Counted from the stretch's first letter, positions 46,274-55,668 are shown. The stretch: 64,000 nucleotides of DNA from Algibacter sp. L3A6 (GCF_009796825.1 NZ_CP047030.1:3718501-3782500); one strand, 5' to 3'. Notes: generated by a model not told the origin, from the sequence alone. Numbers and translations: made by a program.

Positions 46274-47299
46274 TTATATTGTTTGGTATAAACTAGTATC
46301 GTTTATTGCTGTGTTTCTATATTCTGTTGCATCATCTTTCTGTAAAATGGGCTGTAATACACAAAGCACTGTTGTTTTTCCTTTAATAAGAAGTTTATTG
46401 CCATGGATTTCACTTTTCCAACGGTATTTTTCTATAGGAATATTTAGATGATATAAAATAGTTGCCATTTCTGAAGACTCGGAAACCCAATCCATAATAG
46501 CGTCTTTATCACTAAGTTCTGGAATTTCTGATTTATCAATAAAAGTAAATTCCCATTCTACAGGAATATTAAATTTATAGCTATAAATACCTCCTAAACT
46601 TGTTTCTTTTCTTGTTTTTAATGCTGTAAACCAATCTATTTTAGTCTGTGGATAACTCGCTTTAAAATCTTTTGAAAGTGCTGCTGGACCTGGAGATTCG
46701 GCTGTTGGGTAATAACCGTAATATGGTTTTGCTAAATAGTGTCCTGCATATTTACCTCCAAATACATTAAAATATGAAGACGCAATTATTTTTGGTGATT
46801 CTACTGTTGTAAATACTTGTTTTAATGCCTGTAAAAGCACTTTATTCTCTCCTAAACCACAAGAATGAAAAACAATTTGTGTGCTATTATTTATACCTGA
46901 TTTTAAAATAGGAATATCATTTTTGAATTCAGATAAGGTTTCTACCGTAATGCGTTCACCTTTTCTTGTTGTTTTTAAAGACATGCCTAACCAAGGATTA
47001 CTATGGCTTACAATGTGAATTTTAACGTATGTTTTACCAGTAGTTTTATTGAGAAAGCTAATGATTTCTTCTATTGAAAATAAATGATCTACAACCTGTA
47101 TATCTTGTGCTTCAAAATAGTGTTTTGCATTGGTGTAATAGGTGTTGTCACCTTCATCAAAGCCAGCTATAAAAACAATAGATTCTGTCTGTTCTGTAAA
47201 TTCTATAGGCAAAGCAAGTGCCGTTTCCGGTGTTTGCGAAAACGGCTTCTTGCAGCCTAATATTAGAATTAAAAAGATTAATATTGGATATAGTTTCAT
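46274..47299 (-). CDS. Lipoprotein with caspase-like (clan CD) fold signature
   Basis: This 341-residue protein has a lipobox (LILGC, Cys16). Two hydrophobic strands end in candidate catalytic residues: YVKIHIVSHSNPWLG (His99) and STQIVFHSCGLGEN (Cys147). The spacing and strand-then-His, strand-then-Cys order are those of clan CD cysteine peptidases (caspase, gingipain and CHAT types). The chain also has N- and C-terminal extensions of no known type. It is anchored in the envelope, downstream of the SH3 protein by 10 bp. It may be a protease in the cell envelope; the DUF4347/CHAT group is an alternative label. The fold call is my reading and unchecked. Confidence 0.6.
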   Translation of the reverse strand: MKLYPILIFLILILGCKKPFSQTPETALALPIEFTEQTESIVFIAGFDEGDNTYYTNAKHYFEAQDIQVVDHLFSIEEIISFLNKTTGKTYVKIHIVSHSNPWLGMSLKTTRKGERITVETLSEFKNDIPILKSGINNSTQIVFHSCGLGENKVLLQALKQVFTTVESPKIIASSYFNVFGGKYAGHYLAKPYYGYYPTAESPGPAALSKDFKASYPQTKIDWFTALKTRKETSLGGIYSYKFNIPVEWEFTFIDKSEIPELSDKDAIMDWVSESSEMATILYHLNIPIEKYRWKSEIHGNKLLIKGKTTVLCVLQPILQKDDATEYRNTAINDTSLYQTI

Positions 47300-47309
47300 T
47301 AATACTTTT

Positions 47310-48218
47310 TTAGAAATTAATAGGATCTAAATGCTCACTAGCTACTAAATCTTCCGTGCTTTCTGGCGTATCCTCAACTTTAACTAATTTGTATCCATTC
47401 CATTTATACTCACTAATAATTAGTTTTTTATCTTCCTTAGCGGTTTCATTTTTAGCTATTGTTTTATGATCTGTAATAAAGGTTTCTAAAACCAATCTGC
47501 TTTTTACACCTTCCATATCTGATGGAAAAACAAAAGATTCTGTTTTACTGTAAGATGTATCGCAGTGATCTATTAAACTGGCTACGTTTGTAAATTTTCC
47601 GTTATTCCAAAAAATGTACATTTTGCCTTTATTTTCATTTCCTTCGGTAGCAGGAATATCAAGAGCGATAATATCTTCAACATTAAACAAGCCTTTGTTT
47701 CCAATATTTTTCATTTCTAAAGCTTTAGATTGATGTCCGTTGAAAACAATTTTATCAATTTGAACGCCGTTTTTAAAAGCTCTTAATTGATGTTTTTGTT
47801 CAATTTCGCCTGCTTCATTTACGGTAGCGCTTTCAAAACCATAAGCAAATTTTACGTTGTGGCTTGCTTCACTCCCAAAGGTTTTTTGAGCTATTAAACC
47901 GCCCCAAACCCAACCAGAGTCGTTACCTATACTTACGCGATACCAGTTGCTTTTAATACCATCTAAGGTATCTTCACGTTCACTTTTTTCTTCTATAACC
48001 ATTTTGGTTCCAATAGGTAATAATGCTACTGCCTTTCCCTTTATAGATGGATTTTCACGTAAGTAAACGTGGTCTGCAAGTAAGTATTCATAAGTTACTT
48101 TGCTTACCGTGGTACTTGGTGTTGCTGTTGCAAAATTTACTTGTGGTTCTGTTTGGCCAAACATGGTTGACATTGCTACTAGGCATAATCCTAGGATACT
48201 GTTTTGTACATTTTTCAT
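47310..48218 (-). CDS. Exported bacterial SH3-domain protein
   Basis: This 302-residue protein has a signal peptide (about 1-21). A bacterial SH3 domain at about 45-115 carries VYLRENPSIKGKAVALLPIGT, then NWYRVSIGNDSGWVWGGLIA. A longer C-terminal beta-rich region of unknown family holds KMYIFWNNGKF and FITDHKTIAKN. SH3b domains commonly bind peptidoglycan. It lies 10 bp upstream of the caspase-like lipoprotein and 24 bp downstream of another secreted protein, so the three are very likely one operon. Confidence 0.75.
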   Translation of the reverse strand: MKNVQNSILGLCLVAMSTMFGQTEPQVNFATATPSTTVSKVTYEYLLADHVYLRENPSIKGKAVALLPIGTKMVIEEKSEREDTLDGIKSNWYRVSIGNDSGWVWGGLIAQKTFGSEASHNVKFAYGFESATVNEAGEIEQKHQLRAFKNGVQIDKIVFNGHQSKALEMKNIGNKGLFNVEDIIALDIPATEGNENKGKMYIFWNNGKFTNVASLIDHCDTSYSKTESFVFPSDMEGVKSRLVLETFITDHKTIAKNETAKEDKKLIISEYKWNGYKLVKVEDTPESTEDLVASEHLDPINF

Positions 48219-48242
48219 TTTGAATAAATTTAAAGATTAATA

Positions 48243-48818
48243 TTAATTATTGTCAATGCCTGAATAGGCTACTGATTCGTTGTCGTTAAAGTCATCATCA
48301 TTCCACGCGAAACTTTGTAGAACTTTAAGATCTTTAATAGTATGTTTTTCTGTAAAGCTGACCTCTGTTTTAAGTATTATGGCTTCTTTACCATGTTTTT
48401 GTGCTGGGAATATATATTGAACTTCTGTTGTTGTATTCTCGCAAAATTCGTTTTCTATATATGGTAATGAAATAGAATCGTTAGTATCCGTTATCATGTA
48501 ATAATGAGTTTCGGCATGGTAGCAACATGTACTATAATTGATGTCTACTTTTATAATTTCATTAATGTTATCCAGATTAGGATCTATTAATAACGTAATA
48601 GTAACATCTTCAAAAAGATCAAGATCTAGAATGCTTAAAGTTGCTACTTTCACAGAAGCATCATCTGTTGCTACAATATCGAACAGTGCTGTAGCATATT
48701 CTTGTTGCTTGGTATCCATTCTATTTGCAACAGTATATTTGTTTGTTTTATTAAACTCTTGCGCGCTTGTAAACTGAAAACTGATTACTGTGATTAAAAG
48801 AATAATTAGATTTTTCAT
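48243..48818 (-). CDS. Secreted protein of unknown family
   Basis: This 191-residue protein has a clear signal peptide (about 1-19, ending SAQ). The mature part is acidic, with STCCYHAETHYYMI, a Cys-Cys-His patch (about residues 96-101), and a C-terminal acidic stretch. I do not recognise it. It is the first gene of the run that includes the SH3 and caspase-like genes. The 290 bp upstream contains the terminator of the VIT/VWA operon. Confidence 0.7.
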   Translation of the reverse strand: MKNLIILLITVISFQFTSAQEFNKTNKYTVANRMDTKQQEYATALFDIVATDDASVKVATLSILDLDLFEDVTITLLIDPNLDNINEIIKVDINYSTCCYHAETHYYMITDTNDSISLPYIENEFCENTTTEVQYIFPAQKHGKEAIILKTEVSFTEKHTIKDLKVLQSFAWNDDDFNDNESVAYSGIDNN

Positions 48819-48990
48819 GGTATATATATTAGGTTGTTATGTTTCTATACCTCAAAATTAAGGGAGAACTAAGGGTTTTTTTGGTCGCTTCTAGTATCCG
48901 TTAGCTATAAACTAGAATTCGTTAATTATTGATCGGTTACACTTGTTTTGATCGTTATTTATCATCATTTTACTAGGTCTATAAAAAGAA

Positions 48991-49020
48991 AACCTGCAAA
49001 GTTTTTAAGCCTTACAGGTT
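48991..49020 (-). terminator. Terminator of the VIT/VWA gene pair
   Basis: On the minus strand, AACCTG (49020-49015) pairs with CAGGTT (48996-48991), with further pairs inside, and is followed by TTCTTTTTATAG. It lies 90 bp beyond the stop of the 68-residue gene and fits a rho-independent terminator. Confidence 0.6.
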
Positions 49021-49109
49021 CTTCTGGTTTTTGAAATTATGGGGTGATAACGGTTTTATTTTCTATTCAGAATAACAACTTCAATTAAAAAAAATTAATC
49101 GTTAAACTA

Positions 49110-49316
49110 TTATTCTACAAATTCCTCATATTGATATTCTAAATCAAGGTTACAATCTGCTTTTGTGTTTTGTTGTTTAAAATTATACACACTATCTCGG
49201 GTTTGTTCTGATTCAGTATTTGAATAAAAATCAATGTAATCACATCTTACTAAAATCATATAAATATTTAACGCGATACATGATACAACTGCTATTTTTA
49301 AAACGGTTTTTATCAT
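49110..49316 (-). CDS. Small membrane-anchored protein downstream of the VIT/VWA gene
   Basis: This 68-residue protein has one N-terminal membrane helix (about 5-23, VLKIAVVSCIALNIYMILV), followed by an acidic, Asn/Gln-rich exported tail that ends DLEYQYEEFVE. Its start overlaps the VIT/VWA stop by 4 bp, so the two are translationally coupled, which is the best evidence that it is real. The family is not recognised. Confidence 0.65.
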   Translation of the reverse strand: MIKTVLKIAVVSCIALNIYMILVRCDYIDFYSNTESEQTRDSVYNFKQQNTKADCNLDLEYQYEEFVE

Positions 49317-51466
49317 CTTTTTAAGGTTAAAGTTATACTTCTACTCACATTTAATGTTTTTACAGATAAACCCGTAAACTCTTTAAAAACAGATGAAGCA
49401 TAAACCCAGGTGCCATGATCTAGAACTTCAATTTCTGTAATTTCACCTTCGGCATTAAATTTAATACGCAGGCTATCATATTGTTTTAAGTATTTGGTTA
49501 CTAAAGTTGTGTACAATGCTTTAAATTCCATTTTAATCTTTCTTTTATCGATTTTCAATAGGTTTTCATTGATTGTTATAGAAAAAGACTTTTTGAATGT
49601 GGTTTTTTTAGAGACTTCTGCTTCTGCTCCAACAGCCGAATTATTTACGTTTTTAGGCATTGGAAGCGGTTGTTTTATCGTTTCTAATGTGCCATCCTCG
49701 TTAACAATGGTTTCATCTACAGCTACAAAAGAAGTGTAATTGGTTACTAGATTGTATTTTATTCCTAAGTCTATAACATCTTGCTTGACATCATCCGAAA
49801 ACAACTTATTATAATCGTCTAGTTCTTCAATTTTTTTTCTTGCCCATAAATAGCGTAAAGCTTTGTTTTTAGCGCTTACATTCTTAGAAGAGACCTTGAA
49901 TTCTTGTTTGAATTTTTTCTTACCTTGATAACCAGTAATTATTATGCTGCCTTCTGGTTTACCATGGTATTTTCCATAAACAAGCACAGGTCTAGCAGCA
50001 AAAACATCAGGAATACTGTTTGGAGCCATCTTGTAGATTTCAAACCCTTTGGCTTTAAGTTTTACTTGTGTTAATAAAGGGGTTTCTATATAATTTTTAA
50101 AAGCTTTTGCTGTTTCTAAAGCTTCTGTTTTTGAGGTGGCTATAAAAGACTCGCTATTAGAAACCTTGGCCATACCTTCTATTAAATATCGATTTACGCT
50201 AGAACCTATTCCAAAAGTGAATACATTGGCTTGATCTAGATTCTTTTTAATAAGCTCGAAAGCTTCCTTTTCTATACTTACATAACCGTCTGTTATTACA
50301 ACCATTGAACGCGCACTGCTTGGATCTTTTCTTGGTAGTTTGTATGCTAATTTTAATGCGCTAAGCAACTCTGTACCGCCTCCGCCTTGTCCTTCAGAAA
50401 GAAAAAGAATAGCAGCTTCTATATTTTTTTCATTGACTTCAACTGAATTTGTACTGAAAACAGTAGAGCTAGAAGCAAATAACTGAACGTTAAAAGTATC
50501 TGTAGCTCTAAGATCACAAAGTAAATTTCTCATGAGTTCTTTTGAAACTTCTAAAGGATAACCGTTCATAGAACCCGAAACATCAACAATAAAAAGGTAT
50601 TCTCTAGATGGAATATCTTTAAAATTAATTTTGTTTGTTGGTTCCATTTGTAGCGCAAAGAAGTTCTCATCGCCATGTTCATATAACAATAAACCAGATT
50701 GTATACTTTTGCCACGAAGGTTATAGTCTAAAATAAAATCTCTGTTCCCAGGGTTTTTATTACTTTTTGATAAAAATATTTCGGCTGTTTTTGGATCTGG
50801 ATAATTAATATTTACTTGGTGGCTGCTGCTATTTATATTTTGAATAATCATGCCAGCATTAAGTGATACTTTAATATCATAATCAAAAGTACTTGCCGCT
50901 CCTTTTGAAGTATATGGCGAATTAAAAGCAGCTTCTGAATGTTCGCTTTCTCCTGTAAATCTTGGACCAACTACTGCTGGAGCTACAAATTGATAAGTGC
51001 CATTAATAGGAACTAATAATTCGGTATAATAGATAGCAATAGTAATTTCATCGTTAGGCATAATATTCCCCACATTCATTAGGAAAACATTAGGTCTGTG
51101 TTGGTCTAGTTTAGCTGCTCGTTTTCCTTCTTTTACAGCCGTTTCATATACTTTTTGAGCTTCTTGTTTCTCAAAAATTTTAGCCTTTATAATACGATTG
51201 CCAACCGTCATCTGCATTTTATGTACTGCGGCTTGAGTAGACAACGGAAAAACATATTTAGCTTCTATGGGCGATTCCCCTTTATTTTGATAGACTTGAG
51301 TAAGCTTAACATGAGCTATAGTTCCTGAAATTTCGACTGCTGTCTTAGATGATTTTAAAGAAATTACAGCATCTTTAGTTGAAACTGATAAATATGGACT
51401 ATCATTATTTTGAGCAAAGCCTAAAGAGATGGAACAAAAAAGTAAGAGTGTAACTAAGTATTTCAT
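49313..51466 (-). CDS. VIT and VWA domain protein (inter-alpha-trypsin-inhibitor-like)
   Basis: This 717-residue exported protein (signal peptide about 1-18) has a VIT domain at about 25-150 (SGTIAHVKLTQVYQNKGESPIEAKYVFPL, then AVKEGKRAAKLDQHRPNVFLMNVGNI). A VWA domain follows at about 288-450 with an intact MIDAS, DVSGSM (Asp295, Ser297 and Ser299). The rest is a beta-rich C-terminus. The VIT-VWA order is that of inter-alpha-trypsin heavy chains and of bacterial surface proteins that bind partners through the metal site. There is no T9SS tail, so it probably stays in the periplasm or membrane-associated. A small membrane protein gene follows with a 4-bp overlap. Confidence 0.88.
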   Translation of the reverse strand: MKYLVTLLLFCSISLGFAQNNDSPYLSVSTKDAVISLKSSKTAVEISGTIAHVKLTQVYQNKGESPIEAKYVFPLSTQAAVHKMQMTVGNRIIKAKIFEKQEAQKVYETAVKEGKRAAKLDQHRPNVFLMNVGNIMPNDEITIAIYYTELLVPINGTYQFVAPAVVGPRFTGESEHSEAAFNSPYTSKGAASTFDYDIKVSLNAGMIIQNINSSSHQVNINYPDPKTAEIFLSKSNKNPGNRDFILDYNLRGKSIQSGLLLYEHGDENFFALQMEPTNKINFKDIPSREYLFIVDVSGSMNGYPLEVSKELMRNLLCDLRATDTFNVQLFASSSTVFSTNSVEVNEKNIEAAILFLSEGQGGGGTELLSALKLAYKLPRKDPSSARSMVVITDGYVSIEKEAFELIKKNLDQANVFTFGIGSSVNRYLIEGMAKVSNSESFIATSKTEALETAKAFKNYIETPLLTQVKLKAKGFEIYKMAPNSIPDVFAARPVLVYGKYHGKPEGSIIITGYQGKKKFKQEFKVSSKNVSAKNKALRYLWARKKIEELDDYNKLFSDDVKQDVIDLGIKYNLVTNYTSFVAVDETIVNEDGTLETIKQPLPMPKNVNNSAVGAEAEVSKKTTFKKSFSITINENLLKIDKRKIKMEFKALYTTLVTKYLKQYDSLRIKFNAEGEITEIEVLDHGTWVYASSVFKEFTGLSVKTLNVSRSITLTLKR

Positions 51467-52162
51467 GGTTTTATTTTTTAGATTGTTGTTATTTATACAT
51501 CAAATCTAAAAGAGAAACGATGCTAATCTAAGTGGGTTTTAGAATTCGTTGGGGTTAATCTAGAATTCGTAACATCGTTATATATTAAAAAATGATTAAT
51601 CAAAGTTTTTATATTATATCCACAGAGGCGGTGAAAAAATGTAAATATTAAATAATTAAGAAAGTGTTTTAATTGCTATGTAACAGAGCATAGTTGTTCT
51701 AATATTCTTATCTGCTTATTTAAAGTAATCCTTCACTTATTAACTTATTAAATAGCTATTAACAAATAGATTAGTGTTATTTTATTTCAACAAAAAAAAA
51801 CTATACCCCCCCCCTTTTTTTTAATTTATTAAAGTATAACTTTTTAATAAAACGCATTTATTATGCTTTTTTTATTAACCGTTTATCTATTCAACTATTG
51901 TTTACAACCGTTCAACTAATTTTAAAAGCAATTCTCAATAATTTAAAATATTTTTGTGCCAGTTAATAATAAATATAAAATTAAAATTGTGACTTATTAA
52001 ATTTAAAGGTGTCTTATAAATAGAACAACTTTTAAATATCTCTCTAATTATTACGCTGAAATATTTTATCATTAAGCCCTCAAATCATGATAAAGTTGTT
52101 TTCTAGATTAATTCTGAATTTGGTATTAATCTTGATTACGTCGTAATGAATAAATAAAAACT
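51467..52162. other. 696-bp divergent intergenic region
   Basis: It separates the VIT/VWA gene (minus) from the beta-helix gene (plus). It must hold both promoters, although I see no textbook TTTG-N20-TAnnTTTG pair. It contains the A9/C9/T8 homopolymer tract at 51792-51822. I see no coding sequence. Confidence 0.6.
51792..51822. repeat. Adjacent homopolymer tracts A9, C9, T8
   Basis: Nine A (51792-51800), CTATA, nine C (51806-51814) and eight T (51815-51822) lie close together. The C9 run is striking in such AT-rich DNA. Such tracts change length by slippage and can vary promoter spacing; this one is about 325-340 bp from either gene, so an effect would be indirect. Confidence 0.7.
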
Positions 52163-53461
52163 ATGAAAAACTTAACCCAAAAAGCATTAATACTTATAAC
52201 TATGTTATTCGTGGGCTGTATCTATGCGCAGCAAGAAAAAGGAATAATCGGTAATGATAACTGGCTTAGTTATTGGACAGATTTTAAACCTAAAACAAAT
52301 GACTATGGTCAACCTAGTCAAATTTTAACTGGTAACATTACTGAAGATACTAAGTTAACTAAAAGAGAAATTTATTTATTAGTAGGAAATGTTTTTGTAA
52401 CAGGAAACGCAACACTTACTATAGAACCAGGTACTATTATAATGGGAGATTCTGAATCTAATGGTTCTCTAATTATTAGTAAAGGATCAACTTTAATTGC
52501 TGAAGGTCAAGAAACAGATCCTATTGTTTTTACGTCAAGTAAAGATATTAAGAAGAGTGGTGATTGGGGTGGATTATTTATTCTTGGTGATGCTCCTATT
52601 AATCAAATGGGTGGTGTATCTAATGTAAAATATGGTTTTCAACAAGTATCCAATCAAAATGCTCTTTATGGAGGAGAAAATACTAGAAGTAATTCAGGTG
52701 TTTTGAAATATGTAAGAATAGAGTACGCAGGAAAAAGAACTAAAGATAATGGTTATTTCAGTGGTGTAACTTTGGCCGGTGTAGGAAGCGAAACTGTCTT
52801 GGAAAACATTATGGTGACTTACTGTAAAGGAAATTCTTTTAATGTTATTGGAGGAGTCGTTAATTTAGATAAAATGGTTTCTTATAGAAGTAATGGTAAT
52901 GATTTTGATTTTAATTATGGTACCCAATGTAACATAACAAACTCATTAGCTATACGCTCTCCTTATGTTTCAGGTTCAGAAGAATCTAGATCTATGTCTA
53001 TTTCATCTTATAACAAAAAAGAAGAAGTAGATTATTCAAAAAAATCCACATTGGTTACTGCTGAAAATATGTCGATAATTAATTTAAGTAACGATTTAGC
53101 TTCAGCTATTGAAATAGGCTTAGTAAAAGAAGGTATCTATATATCTAAAGATGCTTCTTTAGATATGCGTAAAAGTGTTATTTCTGGATTTAATCCAGCT
53201 GTAATAATAGATAATGAAATTGAGTTATCTACTGAAAACTTAAATAAGCTAAAGTTTAGAGAAATGTATTTCAATAACAGTAATGGAAATATTTTTATAA
53301 AAAACAAACCTAACAATGAAGATTTAGAGAATTGGTACGGTAACAGCTTATTCTTTAATGTCTATTCTAAAGGTTCAGATTCTGAAACATTTATTGATTC
53401 TCAAGACGTAAAAAATCTTGATTTCAGATTGAAAATTGATGAAATTATAGCTTCAAATTAA
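52163..53461 (+). CDS. Secreted right-handed beta-helix-type protein
   Basis: This 432-residue protein has a signal peptide (about 1-23, ending YAQ). The body follows the common Bacteroidota pattern LLVGNVFVTGNATLTIEPGTIIMGD, then GSLIISKGSTLIAEGQETDPIVFTSSK, SGDWGGLFILGDAPIN and LKYVRIEYAGKR, which folds as a parallel beta-helix. There is no Por sorting domain at the C-terminus, so it is probably periplasmic or released by another route. Such proteins often accompany TonB/SusD systems, but none is nearby. The function is unknown. A strong terminator follows. Confidence 0.8.
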   Translation: MKNLTQKALILITMLFVGCIYAQQEKGIIGNDNWLSYWTDFKPKTNDYGQPSQILTGNITEDTKLTKREIYLLVGNVFVTGNATLTIEPGTIIMGDSESNGSLIISKGSTLIAEGQETDPIVFTSSKDIKKSGDWGGLFILGDAPINQMGGVSNVKYGFQQVSNQNALYGGENTRSNSGVLKYVRIEYAGKRTKDNGYFSGVTLAGVGSETVLENIMVTYCKGNSFNVIGGVVNLDKMVSYRSNGNDFDFNYGTQCNITNSLAIRSPYVSGSEESRSMSISSYNKKEEVDYSKKSTLVTAENMSIINLSNDLASAIEIGLVKEGIYISKDASLDMRKSVISGFNPAVIIDNEIELSTENLNKLKFREMYFNNSNGNIFIKNKPNNEDLENWYGNSLFFNVYSKGSDSETFIDSQDVKNLDFRLKIDEIIASN

Positions 53462-53501
53462 TATTGGGCTTATAGTTTGAAGATTGGTTATCTTCTTAAA
53501 T

Positions 53502-53543
53502 AAAAAAAGTGATATTTCTATTAATAGAAGTGTCACTTTTTTT
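53502..53543 (+). terminator. Rho-independent terminator after the beta-helix gene
   Basis: AAAAAAAGTGA pairs with TCACTTTTTTT (one mismatch inside), around the inner TTCTATTAATAGAA stem. It is followed by the T-run and lies 41 bp beyond the stop at 53461. Confidence 0.85.
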
Positions 53544-53810
53544 GTACGCCAAATTTAGTAATATTCTATACATATTAAAGCTTCCCTCCTACTCAATCAC
53601 ATGAAAAACACTACATTATTTATGTAGAATACTTTGTTAATAGGTTATCTTAGTTTTAAAGTTATACATAAGTGTAATGGTATAAAGATCTTCTAAATTA
53701 CTCATTACTAAGCTATACTAATTCAGAGAAGAATAGTTAATAAAATTAGCAGAATGAATTATCTAATTGGCTTGATAATCTTTATGTTTAATACATCTAA
53801 CTAATCTTAT

Positions 53811-53856
53811 AAAAAAAGTATATTTGCCATCGATTGAAATTAAGGGCAAAAACGTC
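53811..53856 (+). repeat. Dispersed intergenic repeat, copy 2, with a -7 promoter box
   Basis: It matches 41835-41880 at about 39 of 46 bases. It includes TATATTTG (53819-53826), a perfect TAnnTTTG -7 element, 80 bp upstream of the beta-barrel ATG at 53907, so here the repeat may serve as promoter and leader. No -33 box is obvious at the usual distance. Confidence 0.55.
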
Positions 53857-53906
53857 TGATTTTTCAGTCTTTTTTTATTAAATTAATACTTAAAAAAAAG
53901 AAGGTC

Positions 53907-54767
53907 ATGAAACATAAAATTTTAGCACTTACAGCTGTTGTAATGAGCGGTTTGGCTTATGCCCAAGTTCAGGTTTCGGTGAGTACAGGTTACGCCTTTG
54001 CTAGTGCAGGAATGAAATTAGGAGAAACGGTAAACGTTTCGGAAACAGGGAACTCTTACGGGAGTTATGGCGAAGGAGCCAATGTGCAGATAAGAGGAAC
54101 TTACTTTTTTAATGAGTCTTTCGGTGCCGATTTAAGTTTTGGGTATTTACAAGGTACAGACCAAACGGTATCTGAGGTTAATACGCCTAGTACCGATATA
54201 AATGCCGTGGCTAGAGCCCGTGCTTTTGGAGCATCGACATCTGTGGTGTATAAATTTACTAATAACATTTACGGTCGTTTTGGAGCCTTATTAAAATTAG
54301 GCGGAAAAACGGAAGCTGTGGTGTATAGAAAAGCGGTGTTTTCGGAAGCTGAAGCCGATGCTTTTGGTGTGCCAGAGGGATCGTATTCTGAAACGAATTA
54401 CACTGAAGATTTTCACGGGCATTTTCCGTTAGGTTTTGTTGGTGCTTTGGGTTATAAATTCGATTTAGATTCTAATTTCAGTTTGTTTGTAGAGGCCGAA
54501 TATTACGGTATTAGTTTAAAGCGTAAAGACTCGGAACTTGCTGAGTTTAATACCAATATTGTACTGCCTGATGGAACGGTTGCTGTAGAGGGTTTTTACT
54601 CGCTAGATAACTTACCAGATGGTACGGTTAGAAAAACAACGTATGTCGATAATTTATCGAATACCAATACCGATGATTCTAAAAAGCTATCTCAAAAGGT
54701 GCCATATTCTTCTTTCGGAATTAACTTTGGTATTACTTATAAGTTTAAAAAACGTGCCTATAAATAG
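53907..54767 (+). CDS. Outer-membrane beta-barrel protein
   Basis: This 286-residue protein has a signal peptide (about 1-19, ending AYA). Amphipathic strands alternate through the chain: VQVSVSTGYAFASAG, YGRFGALLKLGGK, GFVGALGYKFDLDSNFSLFVEAEYYG. The C-terminal strand FGINFGITYKFKKRAYK is typical of outer-membrane barrels. It belongs to the general porin-family/OmpA-like barrel group. The codon use is more GC-rich than in neighbours, suggesting high expression. A strong terminator follows 25 bp after the stop. The ligand is unknown. Confidence 0.8.
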   Translation: MKHKILALTAVVMSGLAYAQVQVSVSTGYAFASAGMKLGETVNVSETGNSYGSYGEGANVQIRGTYFFNESFGADLSFGYLQGTDQTVSEVNTPSTDINAVARARAFGASTSVVYKFTNNIYGRFGALLKLGGKTEAVVYRKAVFSEAEADAFGVPEGSYSETNYTEDFHGHFPLGFVGALGYKFDLDSNFSLFVEAEYYGISLKRKDSELAEFNTNIVLPDGTVAVEGFYSLDNLPDGTVRKTTYVDNLSNTNTDDSKKLSQKVPYSSFGINFGITYKFKKRAYK

Positions 54768-55251
54768 TAGTCTGCACTTTTAAAACATCATAAAAAAACC
54801 TTGTTCTTTAATTAGAGTAAGGTTTTTTTTGTGGACAGATTTTACTTAGGGTTTTGTTCATTTTCATCTTCTTTGATTATTAACATCTAAAATTCATAAT
54901 AAATTGATTTTTAAGTGATTATATTACTCCTTGTAAATTATTAGTTTATATAGGTTTATCATGGTTTTCTACAATATCTTTCCGTTGAAACTACAGGTTT
55001 AATACTGCTGGTTTCCTTCATATTCATACATCCTATTTAAAAAACAGACATGTATTATCCTTTTTAAATGGAGCAATAATGAAATGGTACGAGGCAATCC
55101 GTATCTCGTACTTCGGCTAACTTGCAACTTATAATCAATACTTTAATAAAAGAACTTGTTTGTTTTCGGCTTTAGCTTCACTCAAAACTCAGCATTCATT
55201 ATTAAAATCACATTGAAGAAAGAATCATAAATTTTTAAAATTAGAATTACA
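54768..55251. other. 484-bp intergenic region with one GC-rich hairpin
   Basis: After the terminator at 54792-54838 the region is AT-rich without coding sequence. The only other structure is a 7-bp-arm inverted repeat GTACGAG (55087-55093) and CTCGTAC (55105-55111), possibly an operator or small hairpin upstream of the membrane protein/poxB pair. Confidence 0.5.
54792..54838 (+). terminator. Rho-independent terminator after the beta-barrel gene
   Basis: AAAAAAACCTT and AAGGTTTTTTTT enclose a short A/T loop region that partly pairs (TTCTTTAATTAGA), followed by GTGG. It lies 25 bp beyond the stop. Confidence 0.85.
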
Positions 55252-55668
55252 ATGAATAAAACTATTTCAAAATCAGTATTCGCAGGTATTATAGCAACCG
55301 CAGCCATGACAATTATTATGCTTATGGCTCCAAACATAGGGATGCCCGAAATGGCGCCTTGGAAAATACTATCAAGTGCATTGATTGTTTCCTTAGTAGA
55401 AGGCTGGATTTTACACTTTGTGATGGGCATACTTTTAGCTTTTGGTTATAGCTATGTTTTTGCACCGAGTGTTAACATACAAAACACTTGGATAAAAGGT
55501 GTTGTATTTGGTATTGCTGCTGTGGTGGTTGCCCAAATTGGTATGAAATTAATGGGGATTGTTTTCGAAATGCCACCTATGGATGGTAGCATGCCTATGC
55601 GATTAATAGCCATGCTTATTGGACATATTGTATTTGGTATTGTAACCGTTAAAATAATAGGAAAATAA
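55252..55668 (+). CDS. Four-helix membrane protein of unknown function
   Basis: This 138-residue protein has four hydrophobic helices (about 8-26, 42-68, 82-108 and 117-135) and Met-rich loops (APNIGMPEMAP and FEMPPMDGSMPMRL). The Gly and Ala in the helices suggest tight packing. It precedes the PoxB-type oxidase gene by 86 bp on the same strand and may be co-transcribed. Small membrane proteins like this are annotated under DUF6789-like names; I am not sure of that label. The Met-rich loops could bind copper, but this is speculation. Confidence 0.65.
   Translation: MNKTISKSVFAGIIATAAMTIIMLMAPNIGMPEMAPWKILSSALIVSLVEGWILHFVMGILLAFGYSYVFAPSVNIQNTWIKGVVFGIAAVVVAQIGMKLMGIVFEMPPMDGSMPMRLIAMLIGHIVFGIVTVKIIGK

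Larger units (their letters stand above)
53462..53906. other. 445-bp intergenic region
   Basis: It holds the terminator of the beta-helix gene (53502-53543), then featureless AT-rich DNA, and the second copy of a dispersed repeat with a -7 box (53811-53856) upstream of the beta-barrel gene. I see no coding sequence. Confidence 0.6.
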
